Positions 29,998 to 39,822 of a stretch of DNA of 62,510 nucleotides are shown piece by piece. Source of the DNA: Deltaproteobacteria bacterium. GTDB lineage: Bacteria > Desulfobacterota > Desulfuromonadia > Desulfuromonadales > BM103. Made by a program: the position numbers and the translations under genes. The stretch lies in NCBI GenBank assembly GCA_005774545.1, contig VAUL01000013.1:1-62510 (forward strand), given 5' to 3'. Numbering within the stretch: position 1 is the first letter of the stretch; each line of letters opens with the position of its first letter. The notes beneath the pieces were generated by a model, which ran no database searches, had not been told where the DNA came from, and was given only the letters and a program-made list of their open reading frames with translations.

Positions 29998-31632
29998 ATG
30001 CGCTTCGAAGGTCAAAACAGCGATAAAAAATCACTTCGCACTGTGACAGGCAAAAAGGCTGATTTCCCCGAGCTTGCCAAGGACTGCGTCGCCTTTGCCA
30101 ACGCTCAGGGAGGACGGTTGCTCATCGGCATCGAAGACAAGGCGAGCCTGCCTTCCGCAGACCAACGCATCAAGCCGGAACTGCTGGATACCATCCGCAA
30201 ACGGATTGCCGAACTGACGGTCAACGTCGTCGCGCTGCCGAGTATCGTACAGGCCGAGAATGGCGGCGAGTACATCGAGCTGAGAGTGAGTCGTAGCCAG
30301 AGCGTAGCCTCCACCTCGGACGGTCGCTACTTCCTCCGTGTCGGGGATCGCAGCCAGCCGATCGTGGGAGATGACGTGCTGCGCCTTGCCGATGAACGAC
30401 CGGGACGCCCTTGGGAGACAATGGATAGTCGTGTGCCCCGTGGGCAGGCGGACGGCGGAAAACTCGAAGCCTTCGTGGCCTCGATCCGCAACTCGGACCG
30501 GGTTAAGAGTTCGGTCAAGGAGAAGAGTCCCGACGAACTGCTTACCCACTACGGGGTGGCCGAGGGGACAACCCTGACCCACTTAGGCGTACTCATTCTC
30601 GGCACCGCCAGCCAGAGACGCAATCTCGGCACGGCGCCTCTCGTGCAGGCGATCAAGTACGACGAAATGGGCCAGAAGATCAACAAATGGCTCTGGGACG
30701 ACTACGCCCTCTCGCCGGTTGAACTGGTTGATGCTGTGTGGCGGGAGGTGCCGGATTTTAGGGAGAGCTACGAAGTTGCCGAAGGGCTGTTCCGCCGGCA
30801 AGTGCCCGCCTTCGATGAAAAGGTCATCCGCGAATTGCTGGTCAATGCCTTGGTGCACCGCCCCTACACTCAGCGCGGCGACATCTTTCTCAACCTGCAC
30901 CCGGAACGGCTGGAAATTGTCAACCCCGGGCGCTTGCCGCTGGGCGTCACACCCCAAAACATCCTACACGCCAGTCGCCGCCGCAATGAGGGGCTTGCCT
31001 CCATCTTTCACGACATGGGCTTGATGGAGAAGGAGGGGAGTGGCTACGACATGCTTTATGACCGACTCCTGTCATCGGGCCGGCCCGCGCCGATCCCCGA
31101 GGAAGGCCCGGACTCCGTAAAGGTGACGATCAAGCGGCGCATCATGAAGCCGGAGGTGATTCGACTCGTCACCGAGGCCGACGGACGTTTCCAGCTGGCA
31201 CAGCGGGAAAGGATTACCCTGGCGGCGCTCGCTCAATCCGAAGGACTTACGGCGCGTGAATTGGCTGATCTGCTCGAAGTGGGCAATGTGGAGGAGTTGA
31301 CCCCGTGGTTCGGCAGATTGCTTTCCTTGGGATTGGTAATGTCCGCTGGCCGGACAAAGGCGACCCACTATTTCGCTGCACCGGAACTGCTTCGCAATTC
31401 CGGTATCAAGTTGCCAACAACATTGAAGCGAATAGAGCCGCATCGGTTGCAGGAGCTGGTGCGTGAAGATCTGCGGCGCTACCCGCAATCGAAAATAGGG
31501 GAAATCAGCGGTCGGATCGGGCCGGAGGTCAACAGGTCGCAGTTGAAAAAGACTCTGGCAGAGCTGGTAAAGCTTGGCGTTGCAATAATGGAGGGGACAC
31601 GCAGCGGAGCCCGCTACCGACTAACAGACTGA
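29998..31632 (+). CDS. AlbA_2 (Schlafen-like) domain ATPase associated with type I R-M
   Basis: 544 residues. The N-terminus is an AlbA_2/Schlafen-like domain (SLRTVTGKKADFPELAKDCV, AFANAQGGRLLIGIED), followed by a HATPase_c_4-type region (ELLVNALVHRPYTQRGDI, LEIVNPGRLP, GLASIFHDMGLMEKEGSG) and C-terminal winged-helix segments. Proteins of this layout are often encoded within R-M or abortive-infection loci and are thought to bind nucleic acid; activity here is unknown. It starts 32 nt after the DAC-like gene and precedes hsdR. Confidence 0.8.
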   Translation: MRFEGQNSDKKSLRTVTGKKADFPELAKDCVAFANAQGGRLLIGIEDKASLPSADQRIKPELLDTIRKRIAELTVNVVALPSIVQAENGGEYIELRVSRSQSVASTSDGRYFLRVGDRSQPIVGDDVLRLADERPGRPWETMDSRVPRGQADGGKLEAFVASIRNSDRVKSSVKEKSPDELLTHYGVAEGTTLTHLGVLILGTASQRRNLGTAPLVQAIKYDEMGQKINKWLWDDYALSPVELVDAVWREVPDFRESYEVAEGLFRRQVPAFDEKVIRELLVNALVHRPYTQRGDIFLNLHPERLEIVNPGRLPLGVTPQNILHASRRRNEGLASIFHDMGLMEKEGSGYDMLYDRLLSSGRPAPIPEEGPDSVKVTIKRRIMKPEVIRLVTEADGRFQLAQRERITLAALAQSEGLTARELADLLEVGNVEELTPWFGRLLSLGLVMSAGRTKATHYFAAPELLRNSGIKLPTTLKRIEPHRLQELVREDLRRYPQSKIGEISGRIGPEVNRSQLKKTLAELVKLGVAIMEGTRSGARYRLTD

Positions 31633-31834
31633 TAACCGAGCGAGAGCACTAGAATTAAAAACCAAGAAAAAACCAAAGATGTCTATGGAAAGTGGAAAAA
31701 TAGGCGATTCTCGTTCGTAACATACTGTTATCGCTCGGCTATTTCTGTGAAGCGCTTTGGGGAATGAACCAAGCTCGATCCAAACGGCTGAACCAAACTT
31801 GATAAGTGGCGTTGCTGTCTTCTGAGAGGGCGGG

Positions 31835-34800
31835 ATGATTACTGACATCAACAGCGAAGACCGGCTGGTTCAAGCCACCTTTGCCGAGCATCTCGAAAAG
31901 GAACTCGGCTGGGAGAGTGTCTACGCGTGGAATCAGGAAACCTTCGGGCCCGATGGCACCTTGGGGCGAGCCGATACGCGCGAGGTGGTCCTCAAACGCG
32001 ACCTGCGTGATGCCATTACCCGACTGAACCGCGAACTTCCCGCAAAGGCTGTCGAAGAAGCCGTCGGCAAGCTGACCCACCACGACTTCTCCCGTTCCCT
32101 CCTGCAGCACAACCAGACCTTCTACAAGCTGATCCGCGAGGGCGTTCCGGTCAGCTACCGGGATGCCGGCGGCAACTTGCGCCATGCGCAGGCCCGGGTC
32201 ATAGACTTCCAGAACGGGACGACCGCCGGCCAGCCGAACAATCGCTTTCTGGCGGTGCGGGAGCTGAAGATCACCGGAGTGCGTACCCCGAACTACAACC
32301 GCCGTGCCGACCTGGTCTGCTTCGTCAACGGTCTGCCGGTGGTCTTCATCGAACTGAAAGCGGTCTACAAAAACATTCGGGCGGGCTTCGATGGCAATCT
32401 CAAGGACTACCTCGATGAGCACGTCATCGCCCATGCCTTTCACCACAACGCCTTCCTGATTGTCAGCAACGGTCACCGGGCACGCTACGGCTCAATCACC
32501 AGCCAGTGGGATCACTTTGCCGACTGGAAGCGTCTGGATGAGCGCGACAAGGGTGGAGTCGAGGCCGAAGTCCTGCTGAACGGTATGCTGGGCAAGGAGC
32601 GGCTGCTGGACATCCTCGAAAACTTCATCCTGTTCGACACCAGCAAACCGGGAGCGGTCCGTAAAGTCGTGGCTCGCAACCATCAGGTGTTGGGGGTCAA
32701 CAATGCCGTCGCCTCGGTTCTCCACCAAGAAGAGCTCAAGCGGCAATTCCCGCCGGAGGAACGGCTGCGTTACCGGGTGATAGAGTTGCCCCGCGAGCAG
32801 GCCACCGACGCCGACCTGCAGGCACTGTTGCCTACAGATGAGCCAAAAGTTCTGCAGCTTCCCGAAGCGGCCCATCCCGATCTCGGCAAGCTGGGCGTGT
32901 TCTGGCACACGCAGGGGGCCGGCAAGTCCTACTCGATGGCGTTCTTCACCGAGAAGGTGCGCCGGACAATCCCGGGAAATTTCACCTTCGTGTTGATGAC
33001 GGATCGCAACGACCTGGACAGCCAGATCTACCGAACCTTTGTGGGCTGCGGAGCCGCCGACGAACAGACCCCTCGGGCCAGTTCCGGCAAAGAACTTGAG
33101 CAACTCCTCAAGCAGAACCATGGCTATATTTTCAGCCTGATCCACAAATTCAATCAGGACGTCAATCCGGACGAGCCTTACAGCCGCCGCGATGACATCA
33201 TTGTCATCTCCGATGAAGCCCACCGAACCCAAGCCGGCAAGCTGGCCCGCAACATGCGGCTGGCCCTGCCGAATGCCGCCTTTATCGGTTTCACCGGCAC
33301 GCCGCTGTTCAAGCACGACCACCTGACCAAGCGGATCTTCGGCAACTACGTCTCCTGCTACGACTTCAAGCGCTCCGAAGAAGACGGGGCCACGGTCAAG
33401 CTGGTCTACGAAAACCGGGGAGAAAAGCTGGGAATCGCCAAGCTGGATTTGAACGACCGAATTGCCGATGCGATCGACCGGGCCTCTCTCGATCAAGATC
33501 AGGAAGCCTTGCTGGAGAAGCTGCTGGGCAAGGATTACGAGGTCATCACCGCCGATGACCGACTGGAGAAGCTGGCCGACGATTTCGTGGAGCATGCCGC
33601 CACGCGCTGGGAGTCGGGCAAGTCGATGCTGGTCTGCATCGACAAAATCACTTGCGCCCGCATGCATCAGCTGATCATCTCGCGCTGGCAGAAGAAGCTC
33701 GCCGACGTGCGGATGGAAATTGCCCTGCGTGCCGCCAAACTGTCTGCCGAGAAGAATGAGGAGATCCGGCAGCAGTTCCATGCCCAGCGTGATCGACTGC
33801 TGGCGCAGATGAAATGGCTGCAGGACACCATCATCGAGATCATCATCAGCGAAGGCCAGAACGAGGTCGCCGATTTCAAAAAGTGGGGATTCGATATCAT
33901 CCCCCACCGGGCCATCATGAAGCAGGGCTTCGAGACCGCCGACGGTAAACGGGTGGATGTCGAGACGGCTTTCAAGAATCCGGAGCATCCATTCCGCATC
34001 GCCATCGTCTGTGCCATGTGGCTGACTGGCTTCGACGTGGAGTGCCTCTCCACTCTCTACATCGACAAGCCGATGAAAGCGCATACGCTGATGCAGGCCA
34101 TCGCCCGGGCCAACCGACGCTATCCCGGCAAGGACTTCGGCCTCATCGTCGATTACAACGGCATGCTGAAGAGCCTGCGCGAAGCATTGGCCCAATATGC
34201 CCTTGGCGATGGCGGTGGCAGCGGCGAAGAGATCGTGGCGCCGATTGAAGAACGGGTCATCGCGTTGCAGGCAGCGATCGAAGAAACGGAAGCGCATCTG
34301 CGCAGTCTTGGATTCGACCCCGGGCGACTTCTTGGAGCTAAAGGGTGGACCCGCATTCAGGCGCTGGCGGATGCGGTGAATGCTGTCTACACCTCGGATG
34401 AGTCCAAACGTCGCTTCGAGATCATGGCACGACAGGTCTTCATTCGTTTCAAAGGGTTGCTGATGGAGCCGTCGGCGCTGATCTACGCCGAACGACACGA
34501 CAATATCGAGGCGATCTACAAGAAATTGATCGAACGACGGGACACTGCAGACGTCACTGAACTGCTCAAACAATTGCACCGGATCGTCAATGAAGCCATC
34601 CGTGCACAGACGTCACAAGTTGCGGAAACCACCGATCCCCGCTTTTACGACCTGAGCAAGATAGATCTGGAGAAATTACGCGACGAATTCGCCAAAAAGG
34701 TGCGGCGCAAGGCAACGGTTCTGCAGGATATCCGCGAGATCGTCGAGCAGAAGCTGGCGGCGATGCTGCAATGGAATCCCAGCCGAATGGATTACTACAA

Positions 34801-35245
34801 GCGCTATCAGGAGATCATCGCCGACTATAATCGCGAGAAGGATCGAGTGACGATCGAAGAGACCTTCGCGAAACTCACTGAACTTGCCGCCAGTCTTGAC
34901 GAGGAACAGCGCAAAGCCGTCGAGGAGGGCTTGAACGAGCAAGAGTATGCCCTGTTTAGTCTGCTGCTGCGCGAGGGAATCAGCAAGGCAGATCGAGAGC
35001 GAGTGAAGCAAGCCAGTCAGAAACTGCTACAAGAGTTGCAGAAGCTACTCGCCCCACTGGAGCAATGGACCCAGAAGGAGCAGACTCAGGCCGAGGTGGA
35101 GGTATTCATCCTCGACAACCTGTACGAGCTGCTACCGTCCCCGCCATTCTCTGAACTCGACAAACAAGCTGCGGCTCGGGAGGTGTATCGGTTCGTCTGG
35201 GATGCGAGTACGGCGGCGGGATTTACGGGGGCAAGAGTCCAGTAA
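31835..35245 (+). CDS. hsdR: Type I restriction enzyme motor/nuclease subunit HsdR
   Basis: 1136 residues. An N-terminal HSDR_N nuclease domain (RRADLVCFVNGLP, then IELKA giving the D ... ExK site) is followed by a superfamily-2 translocase with Walker A QGAGKS (Q360-S365) and DEAH (D460-H463), SAT-like FTGTPLF, and a C-terminal helical HsdM-binding region. Length is typical. It lies 202 nt after the AlbA_2 gene and may have its own promoter. Its TAA overlaps the next ATG (TAATG). Confidence 0.96.
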   Translation: MITDINSEDRLVQATFAEHLEKELGWESVYAWNQETFGPDGTLGRADTREVVLKRDLRDAITRLNRELPAKAVEEAVGKLTHHDFSRSLLQHNQTFYKLIREGVPVSYRDAGGNLRHAQARVIDFQNGTTAGQPNNRFLAVRELKITGVRTPNYNRRADLVCFVNGLPVVFIELKAVYKNIRAGFDGNLKDYLDEHVIAHAFHHNAFLIVSNGHRARYGSITSQWDHFADWKRLDERDKGGVEAEVLLNGMLGKERLLDILENFILFDTSKPGAVRKVVARNHQVLGVNNAVASVLHQEELKRQFPPEERLRYRVIELPREQATDADLQALLPTDEPKVLQLPEAAHPDLGKLGVFWHTQGAGKSYSMAFFTEKVRRTIPGNFTFVLMTDRNDLDSQIYRTFVGCGAADEQTPRASSGKELEQLLKQNHGYIFSLIHKFNQDVNPDEPYSRRDDIIVISDEAHRTQAGKLARNMRLALPNAAFIGFTGTPLFKHDHLTKRIFGNYVSCYDFKRSEEDGATVKLVYENRGEKLGIAKLDLNDRIADAIDRASLDQDQEALLEKLLGKDYEVITADDRLEKLADDFVEHAATRWESGKSMLVCIDKITCARMHQLIISRWQKKLADVRMEIALRAAKLSAEKNEEIRQQFHAQRDRLLAQMKWLQDTIIEIIISEGQNEVADFKKWGFDIIPHRAIMKQGFETADGKRVDVETAFKNPEHPFRIAIVCAMWLTGFDVECLSTLYIDKPMKAHTLMQAIARANRRYPGKDFGLIVDYNGMLKSLREALAQYALGDGGGSGEEIVAPIEERVIALQAAIEETEAHLRSLGFDPGRLLGAKGWTRIQALADAVNAVYTSDESKRRFEIMARQVFIRFKGLLMEPSALIYAERHDNIEAIYKKLIERRDTADVTELLKQLHRIVNEAIRAQTSQVAETTDPRFYDLSKIDLEKLRDEFAKKVRRKATVLQDIREIVEQKLAAMLQWNPSRMDYYKRYQEIIADYNREKDRVTIEETFAKLTELAASLDEEQRKAVEEGLNEQEYALFSLLLREGISKADRERVKQASQKLLQELQKLLAPLEQWTQKEQTQAEVEVFILDNLYELLPSPPFSELDKQAAAREVYRFVWDASTAAGFTGARVQ

Positions 35246-36081
35246 TGGACTTCAACGAGCTCAGGCAAATCTTCTATTTTCTACAGTATCAATTCTATCT
35301 GAGAAGTGAACGGGCCAGCAAAAAGAGCACTGTTGGCGCCTTGCCGAAGAGCACAATAGGCCTTTTCCTTTTCCGGCTTACCGAATACCCAGAGGAAGAG
35401 CACCTCCGCTGGGAGGTTATAGGAGACAAGTCCCGCTCTGTCGGTAGGAAGCATGGCTCGACAGGGCCAACGATACGACAAGGGAAATTAGCACGTAGAC
35501 CGCGCACAGAACCTGCAGGACACTTTCCGCACCCATCTGAAGCCAGCAGGAACTGCGTCATATATCGAAGTAAGAAGAGAAGTTTACGCTGCCGATATAT
35601 GTTGCTGGATTGGCCAGAAGGTTTCCGAATCGATCAGGTCGCATCACTTTACAAATCGATCGTCATTCATGACCTTGTCAACCGCTGCGGCCTCAGCTCA
35701 TGGGAGGTGGCGAAATTTATCCTAAACAAGGAGATGCACAAGTGCTTTGACCTTCGTGGCAAGACACCTTGGGAAATAGTCTCAGGGCGGGTGTTCGAGC
35801 AGGCTCCTATCCTAGCTGTGTCAGGACTAGGCCCAGAATCCCCTCTCGACCCTGACGAGCCAGTAGAATCGATAGCGCAAAGATTCCTCGATAAGTTGAT
35901 GACTAGCATCACCGATGGAACGCGTCTCTCAAAAAGGGATATTGTCGGTGAAGATAAACACGATCACACCCGAAAGATTTCCCGCGAAGTCCAAAGATAT
36001 CTTCAACGAGCTGAAGGCCTTGCAGAGCTAGCAGCAACAGGCCAATTCCGCGAATTCCCCTCTTTTTTGAAAAACAGATAA
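35245..36081 (+). CDS. Unknown protein coupled to hsdR
   Basis: 278 residues, with ATG overlapping the hsdR stop. The first 110 residues are basic and polar; the centre (about 118-170) is helical with several aromatics; the C-terminus is helical and charged. I recognise no domain and no catalytic pattern. Close coupling argues that it is expressed with the restriction enzyme, perhaps as an accessory or anti-restriction control factor, but nothing in the sequence proves this. Confidence 0.5.
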   Translation: MDFNELRQIFYFLQYQFYLRSERASKKSTVGALPKSTIGLFLFRLTEYPEEEHLRWEVIGDKSRSVGRKHGSTGPTIRQGKLARRPRTEPAGHFPHPSEASRNCVIYRSKKRSLRCRYMLLDWPEGFRIDQVASLYKSIVIHDLVNRCGLSSWEVAKFILNKEMHKCFDLRGKTPWEIVSGRVFEQAPILAVSGLGPESPLDPDEPVESIAQRFLDKLMTSITDGTRLSKRDIVGEDKHDHTRKISREVQRYLQRAEGLAELAATGQFREFPSFLKNR

Positions 36082-36339
36082 AACCAGCCGCCTTTCTGCG
36101 CCCTGCCCCACCCCTCTCCCGCCAAAAACATTAGAAAATACTTACAAAAAGATCCTTACAAGACCGCGTTCATCGGTGGACCTATGCTTAGTCCCAAGCA
36201 ACACCATAAACCATCATGAAGGAGAAAGCATTCTCACAAGACCAGTCGACGATCATTCACGCGCAATTTACGTTGCCCCAATAGAGCAGGCGCATGGGCT
36301 TGTATGCCCACCACAATCCTAGATGAAGGAGTAGAAATC

Positions 36340-36516
36340 ATGAAATTTCTGCGAATCAAGCAAGTCAGTGACAAGACCGGATTGAGCAGGTCGACGATCT
36401 ATCGGCTCGAGGCGGCAGGGGCATTTCCGAAGCGGGTTCAGCTATCGCAAGGAACAGTGGCTTGGCACGAGTCTGCTGTTGACGACTGGATGAAAGAAAG
36501 GATTCAGGCAAGGTAA
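36340..36516 (+). CDS. AlpA-family DNA-binding regulator
   Basis: 58 residues from ATG 36340, preceded by GAAGGAG. It is a MerR-like winged helix typical of AlpA/excisionase proteins: FLRIKQVSDKTGLSRSTIYRLEA, then FPKRVQLS and WHESAVDDWM. On satellite islands such proteins activate or act as recombination directionality factors for the integrase. It is first of the replication module. 36082-36339 before it holds no gene and probably its promoter. Confidence 0.92.
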   Translation: MKFLRIKQVSDKTGLSRSTIYRLEAAGAFPKRVQLSQGTVAWHESAVDDWMKERIQAR

Positions 36517-36600
36517 CCAATTGATTGAGCTTGACTATTATTCAATTTGGCAGTGTGTGTTTGTCGGCGAGAGCCACTCACTCTTGAAAAGGTAACAGCC

Positions 36601-38490
36601 ATGTTTCAAGGAGACGATTCTACCTTGGCAGATAATGGGGAGACCATTGCCGCCGAAGTAATTGCTGCGGCCCTTGGTCGGTATATCCCAAAAGCAGGGG
36701 GCGGCTTTATGGCGTGTTGTCCTGCACACAATGACCGTAGCCCTTCTCTGTCAATCGACGTTAAAGACGGTAAGCTGCTCTACCGGTGCATGGCGGGATG
36801 CGATCAGCGTGCTGTTGGTGACGCACTGAAGTTACGCAATCTGTTTCCGGGCAAAAAAGCCCCGTCCATCACCAGCGCACGAGTGGAACGTGAAGTTTGG
36901 CAGCCTGTCATGCCCGTTCCAAATAGTGCTCCGCTGCCACCGACGGGTCACTTCAAAAATGGCAATCCATCTGCCCGTTGGCAATATCGTGATGTTGCTG
37001 GAAAACTGCTGGGCGAGATCTGCCGGTTTAATAAACAGGGCGGCGGCAAGGAAGTGCTTCCTCTCACCTTCTGTGACAGCGGCAAGCGGCGTGAATGGCG
37101 ATGGCAAGCTTTTCCAGAACCTCGTCCACTATACGGCTTAGAACTGATCGGCGATGCAGATCATGTTGTAGTCGTTGAGGGTGAAAAAACGGCTGACGCG
37201 GCACGTCGGCTACTGGGAAAGAAACGGCCGGTTGTCACTTGGCCGGGCGGGTGTAACGCCGTAGGGAAGACTGACTGGACGCCTCTTTCTGGGAAGTTTG
37301 TCTGCATCTGGCCCGATGCCGACGAACCCGGGATAAAGGCGGCACTTACTGTTGCTGAAATTTTGGCGGGGTTGAGCTGTGTGACCAAAATTGTCGAGCC
37401 ACCCGAGGAGGTGTCACAGGGTTGGGATTTGGCCGACGCCGAGGCGGGGAGGTGGACAGAACAACGGGTACGCGAAATCTTGAAAGCGGCGGTGGCAGCT
37501 AAAAATTTCAGGTCAAGACACTGCCAAGGGCAGCCAGAAAAAAAGGGTACCTATGACGAACTTGACCGCGAACAACCGGCACAGGAAGGCCGGCTACGCG
37601 TAGTCGATATTGCTGATTTCCTCTCTTTGGCCCTTCCACCACGCGAAATGCTTTTAGCACCTTGGCTTCCAAAGCAAGGCCTAGCTATGGCCTATGCACC
37701 ACGAGGCCTTGGAAAAACACATTTCAGTCTTGGGGTCGCTTATGCCGTAGCAAGCGGCGGAACGTTTATGCGATGGGCAGCAGATGCTCCGCGCGGTGTC
37801 CTGTTCATTGACGGTGAAATGCCGGCCCGCGTCTTACAGGAAAGATTGGCGGCTATCACCGTCAGTCACGACAAGGAACCAACTGCACCTTTGCGGATCG
37901 TGACCCCTGATCTCCAGCCGCGTGGGATGATCGATCTTTCCCGTCAGGAGGATCAAGCCGAACTGGCCCCCTTCCTTGAAAATATCTCGTTGATCATAGT
38001 CGATAACCTTTCGACTCTCTGCAGAACAGGGAAGGAAAAGGATGGCGATGATTGGTTGCCAGTTCAGGGGTGGGCATTGCAACAACGTGCAGCCGGTCGT
38101 TCGGTTCTGTTCATTCATCACAGCGGAAAAAATGGTGAGCAACGGGGCACATCTCGTAGAGAAGATGTCCTCGATACCGTAGTGGCCTTGCGCCGCCCCG
38201 GCGACTATACACCCGATAGGGGAGCCTCGTTCGAGGTCCATTTTGAAAAGGCACGGGGTCTTTACGGTGAAGATACCAAGCCGTTTGAAGCAACATTGAT
38301 CACGGCCCCAGATGGTCGTCAGCATTGGGTAATGCAGCCACTTGAAGATAGTACAGTAGAAAAGGTGGCAAAACTGTTGAGTGAGGGTGTCCGGCAAAAC
38401 GACATTGCTGATCTGATTGGCGTGAACAAGGGGACAGTGAGCAAAGCTAAGAGTAAGGCCATGGCTCTCGGTCTGGTAAAAGTTTCCTAG
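36601..38490 (+). CDS. Island replication protein: zinc-finger primase/TOPRIM plus RepA-like ATPase
   Basis: 629 residues from ATG 36601. A CHC2-type zinc finger (CCPAHNDRSPSLSI ... YRCMAGC) is followed by a TOPRIM region (HVVVVEGEKTADAA; WPDADEPGIKAA) and a C-terminal RecA-fold AAA_25 helicase-like ATPase (Walker A APRGLGKTHF; Walker B LIIVDNLS; FIHHSGKNG), then a short helix-turn-helix end (QNDIADLIGVNKGTVSKAK). This primase-helicase layout is typical of phage satellites and integrative plasmids and suggests autonomous replication after excision. Confidence 0.9.
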   Translation: MFQGDDSTLADNGETIAAEVIAAALGRYIPKAGGGFMACCPAHNDRSPSLSIDVKDGKLLYRCMAGCDQRAVGDALKLRNLFPGKKAPSITSARVEREVWQPVMPVPNSAPLPPTGHFKNGNPSARWQYRDVAGKLLGEICRFNKQGGGKEVLPLTFCDSGKRREWRWQAFPEPRPLYGLELIGDADHVVVVEGEKTADAARRLLGKKRPVVTWPGGCNAVGKTDWTPLSGKFVCIWPDADEPGIKAALTVAEILAGLSCVTKIVEPPEEVSQGWDLADAEAGRWTEQRVREILKAAVAAKNFRSRHCQGQPEKKGTYDELDREQPAQEGRLRVVDIADFLSLALPPREMLLAPWLPKQGLAMAYAPRGLGKTHFSLGVAYAVASGGTFMRWAADAPRGVLFIDGEMPARVLQERLAAITVSHDKEPTAPLRIVTPDLQPRGMIDLSRQEDQAELAPFLENISLIIVDNLSTLCRTGKEKDGDDWLPVQGWALQQRAAGRSVLFIHHSGKNGEQRGTSRREDVLDTVVALRRPGDYTPDRGASFEVHFEKARGLYGEDTKPFEATLITAPDGRQHWVMQPLEDSTVEKVAKLLSEGVRQNDIADLIGVNKGTVSKAKSKAMALGLVKVS

Positions 38491-38564
38491 TTTCCGCCCG
38501 TAAACATAGAAACCTGGAAACTTTTTGAGACAAAAGAAACCGGATCGGCAACTGGAGGGAAACA

Positions 38565-38924
38565 ATGAATATCAAAGTCTTGGCAGAACGTATTCTAGAG
38601 GGAAACACCCGAGGAAACCGAAGTGAAACCTTTCGTTTCTCCGCTGTGAAACCGAAGGAACCTGAAAGTTCCCATGTTTGCTCTCCTATACAGGGCAACC
38701 GGGAAACCAGTCTTCAACGAGTGCTGAGCGAAGCTTTGGCCGAAACAGATCTGTTGGGTAGACCATGGCCGAGCGGACTTGTTGGCAACTTACCGATAGA
38801 AGATCGGAGTCGACTGCAGAAGATCGAGGAGCGGATCGATATAGCCGTCCTCAATAATGACGAAGAAACTTTGGCCGTGCTCCTGATCGAGTGGCGAAGC
38901 CTTTTGCTTGACCACCTCCACTGA
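38565..38924 (+). CDS. Small island protein of unknown function
   Basis: 119 residues, GGAGGG upstream of the ATG. Polar N-terminal half, then helical C-terminal half (about 65-119) rich in Leu, Glu and Ile. No recognised family. It follows the primase gene in the same direction and belongs to the replication module by position. Confidence 0.6.
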   Translation: MNIKVLAERILEGNTRGNRSETFRFSAVKPKEPESSHVCSPIQGNRETSLQRVLSEALAETDLLGRPWPSGLVGNLPIEDRSRLQKIEERIDIAVLNNDEETLAVLLIEWRSLLLDHLH

Positions 38925-38936
38925 AAGGGTCTCGAT

Positions 38937-39575
38937 ATGAGAACGAAGAGCAACAACGCTTTGACATACCAAAAGGCAATTCATGAGGAAATCAAAAATT
39001 TGGAAGAATGTCCTGAGGATACCGTTGCGGAAGTACACCTCGCGCTTTACAGAGAGAAGGCCCTGGCGGAACTGGAATCGGTTCCTCATCAAATTGTCGC
39101 GGGCGAATGTCTGCCGACAGACTACACAACCCACGATGTGGGGGAATGGGCTCCCGTAGACACGCTGATGCGGCCAACCAGTATTCATCAGACCGCCAGT
39201 CTCGATCGTCTATCTCTTGCCGAGAAAACGGGCTATCAGGAGCTTTGCATCGATGCAGCGGATACGATCGGCGCTCAAAATTCTCTGGAAAAAATGCTGG
39301 CTCATCAGATGGCTGTCTGTCATGTGGAGGGGATGAAGCTCATAGCCAAGGCGAACAAAACTCGTGACGTTGTTGTCGCTCAGAAGATCCTGAGTACCGC
39401 AACCCGCTTCATGGATATCTATTTGAAGGGGTTTGAGGCGATCCATAGGGTCAAGCGAGGTAATCGGCAGACAGTTGTTGTCAAGTACCAGCAGGTTAAT
39501 GTGGGCGATGGTGGGCAAGCTGTGATAACTGAGCCAGCAGGGGGGATTGTAAGGAGGGGGGATGCTCAAAAATAA
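38937..39575 (+). CDS. Small island protein of unknown function
   Basis: 212 residues, 12 nt after the previous gene. Mostly helical; residues 95-175 (starting LAEKTGYQELCIDAA) resemble conserved uncharacterised proteins common in integrated elements of proteobacteria. No enzyme motif. The end overlaps the next gene by 14 nt. Confidence 0.6.
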   Translation: MRTKSNNALTYQKAIHEEIKNLEECPEDTVAEVHLALYREKALAELESVPHQIVAGECLPTDYTTHDVGEWAPVDTLMRPTSIHQTASLDRLSLAEKTGYQELCIDAADTIGAQNSLEKMLAHQMAVCHVEGMKLIAKANKTRDVVVAQKILSTATRFMDIYLKGFEAIHRVKRGNRQTVVVKYQQVNVGDGGQAVITEPAGGIVRRGDAQK

Positions 39576-39822
39576 ACGCTACCCTATGCAAGCCTTATTG
39601 ATGGCTGAAAATTCTGTAATGGTTTGTGGGGCCAAGACCCGCTCTGGTGCCGCATGTAAAAATCGGCCAGTCGCCGGAAGAAAACGTTGCCGCATGCACG
39701 GCGGAACATCGCCGACAGGGGGGCAGCACTGGAATTTCAAGCACGGGTTTTATTCGAAAGAAGAGAAAAAATTGAGGGCCGAAAAAGAAGCCATAATGAG
39801 GATGTTGCTTAAGGATTTTTAG
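39562..39822 (+). CDS. HGGxSTG-type phage/island small protein
   Basis: 86 residues. The pattern CGAKTRSGAACKNRPVAG ... RCRMHGGTSPTG is the hallmark of the HGGxSTG family found next to phage packaging and satellite genes; the Cys and His residues probably bind zinc. GGAGGGGGG precedes the ATG inside the upstream gene. The biochemical role is unknown. Its 3' end overlaps the convergent XRE gene by 14 nt. Confidence 0.85.
   Translation: MLKNKRYPMQALLMAENSVMVCGAKTRSGAACKNRPVAGRKRCRMHGGTSPTGGQHWNFKHGFYSKEEKKLRAEKEAIMRMLLKDF

Noticed and set aside
32492-34579. 695-codon minus-strand open frame
   Set aside because: Antisense to hsdR, no domain and no ribosome site.
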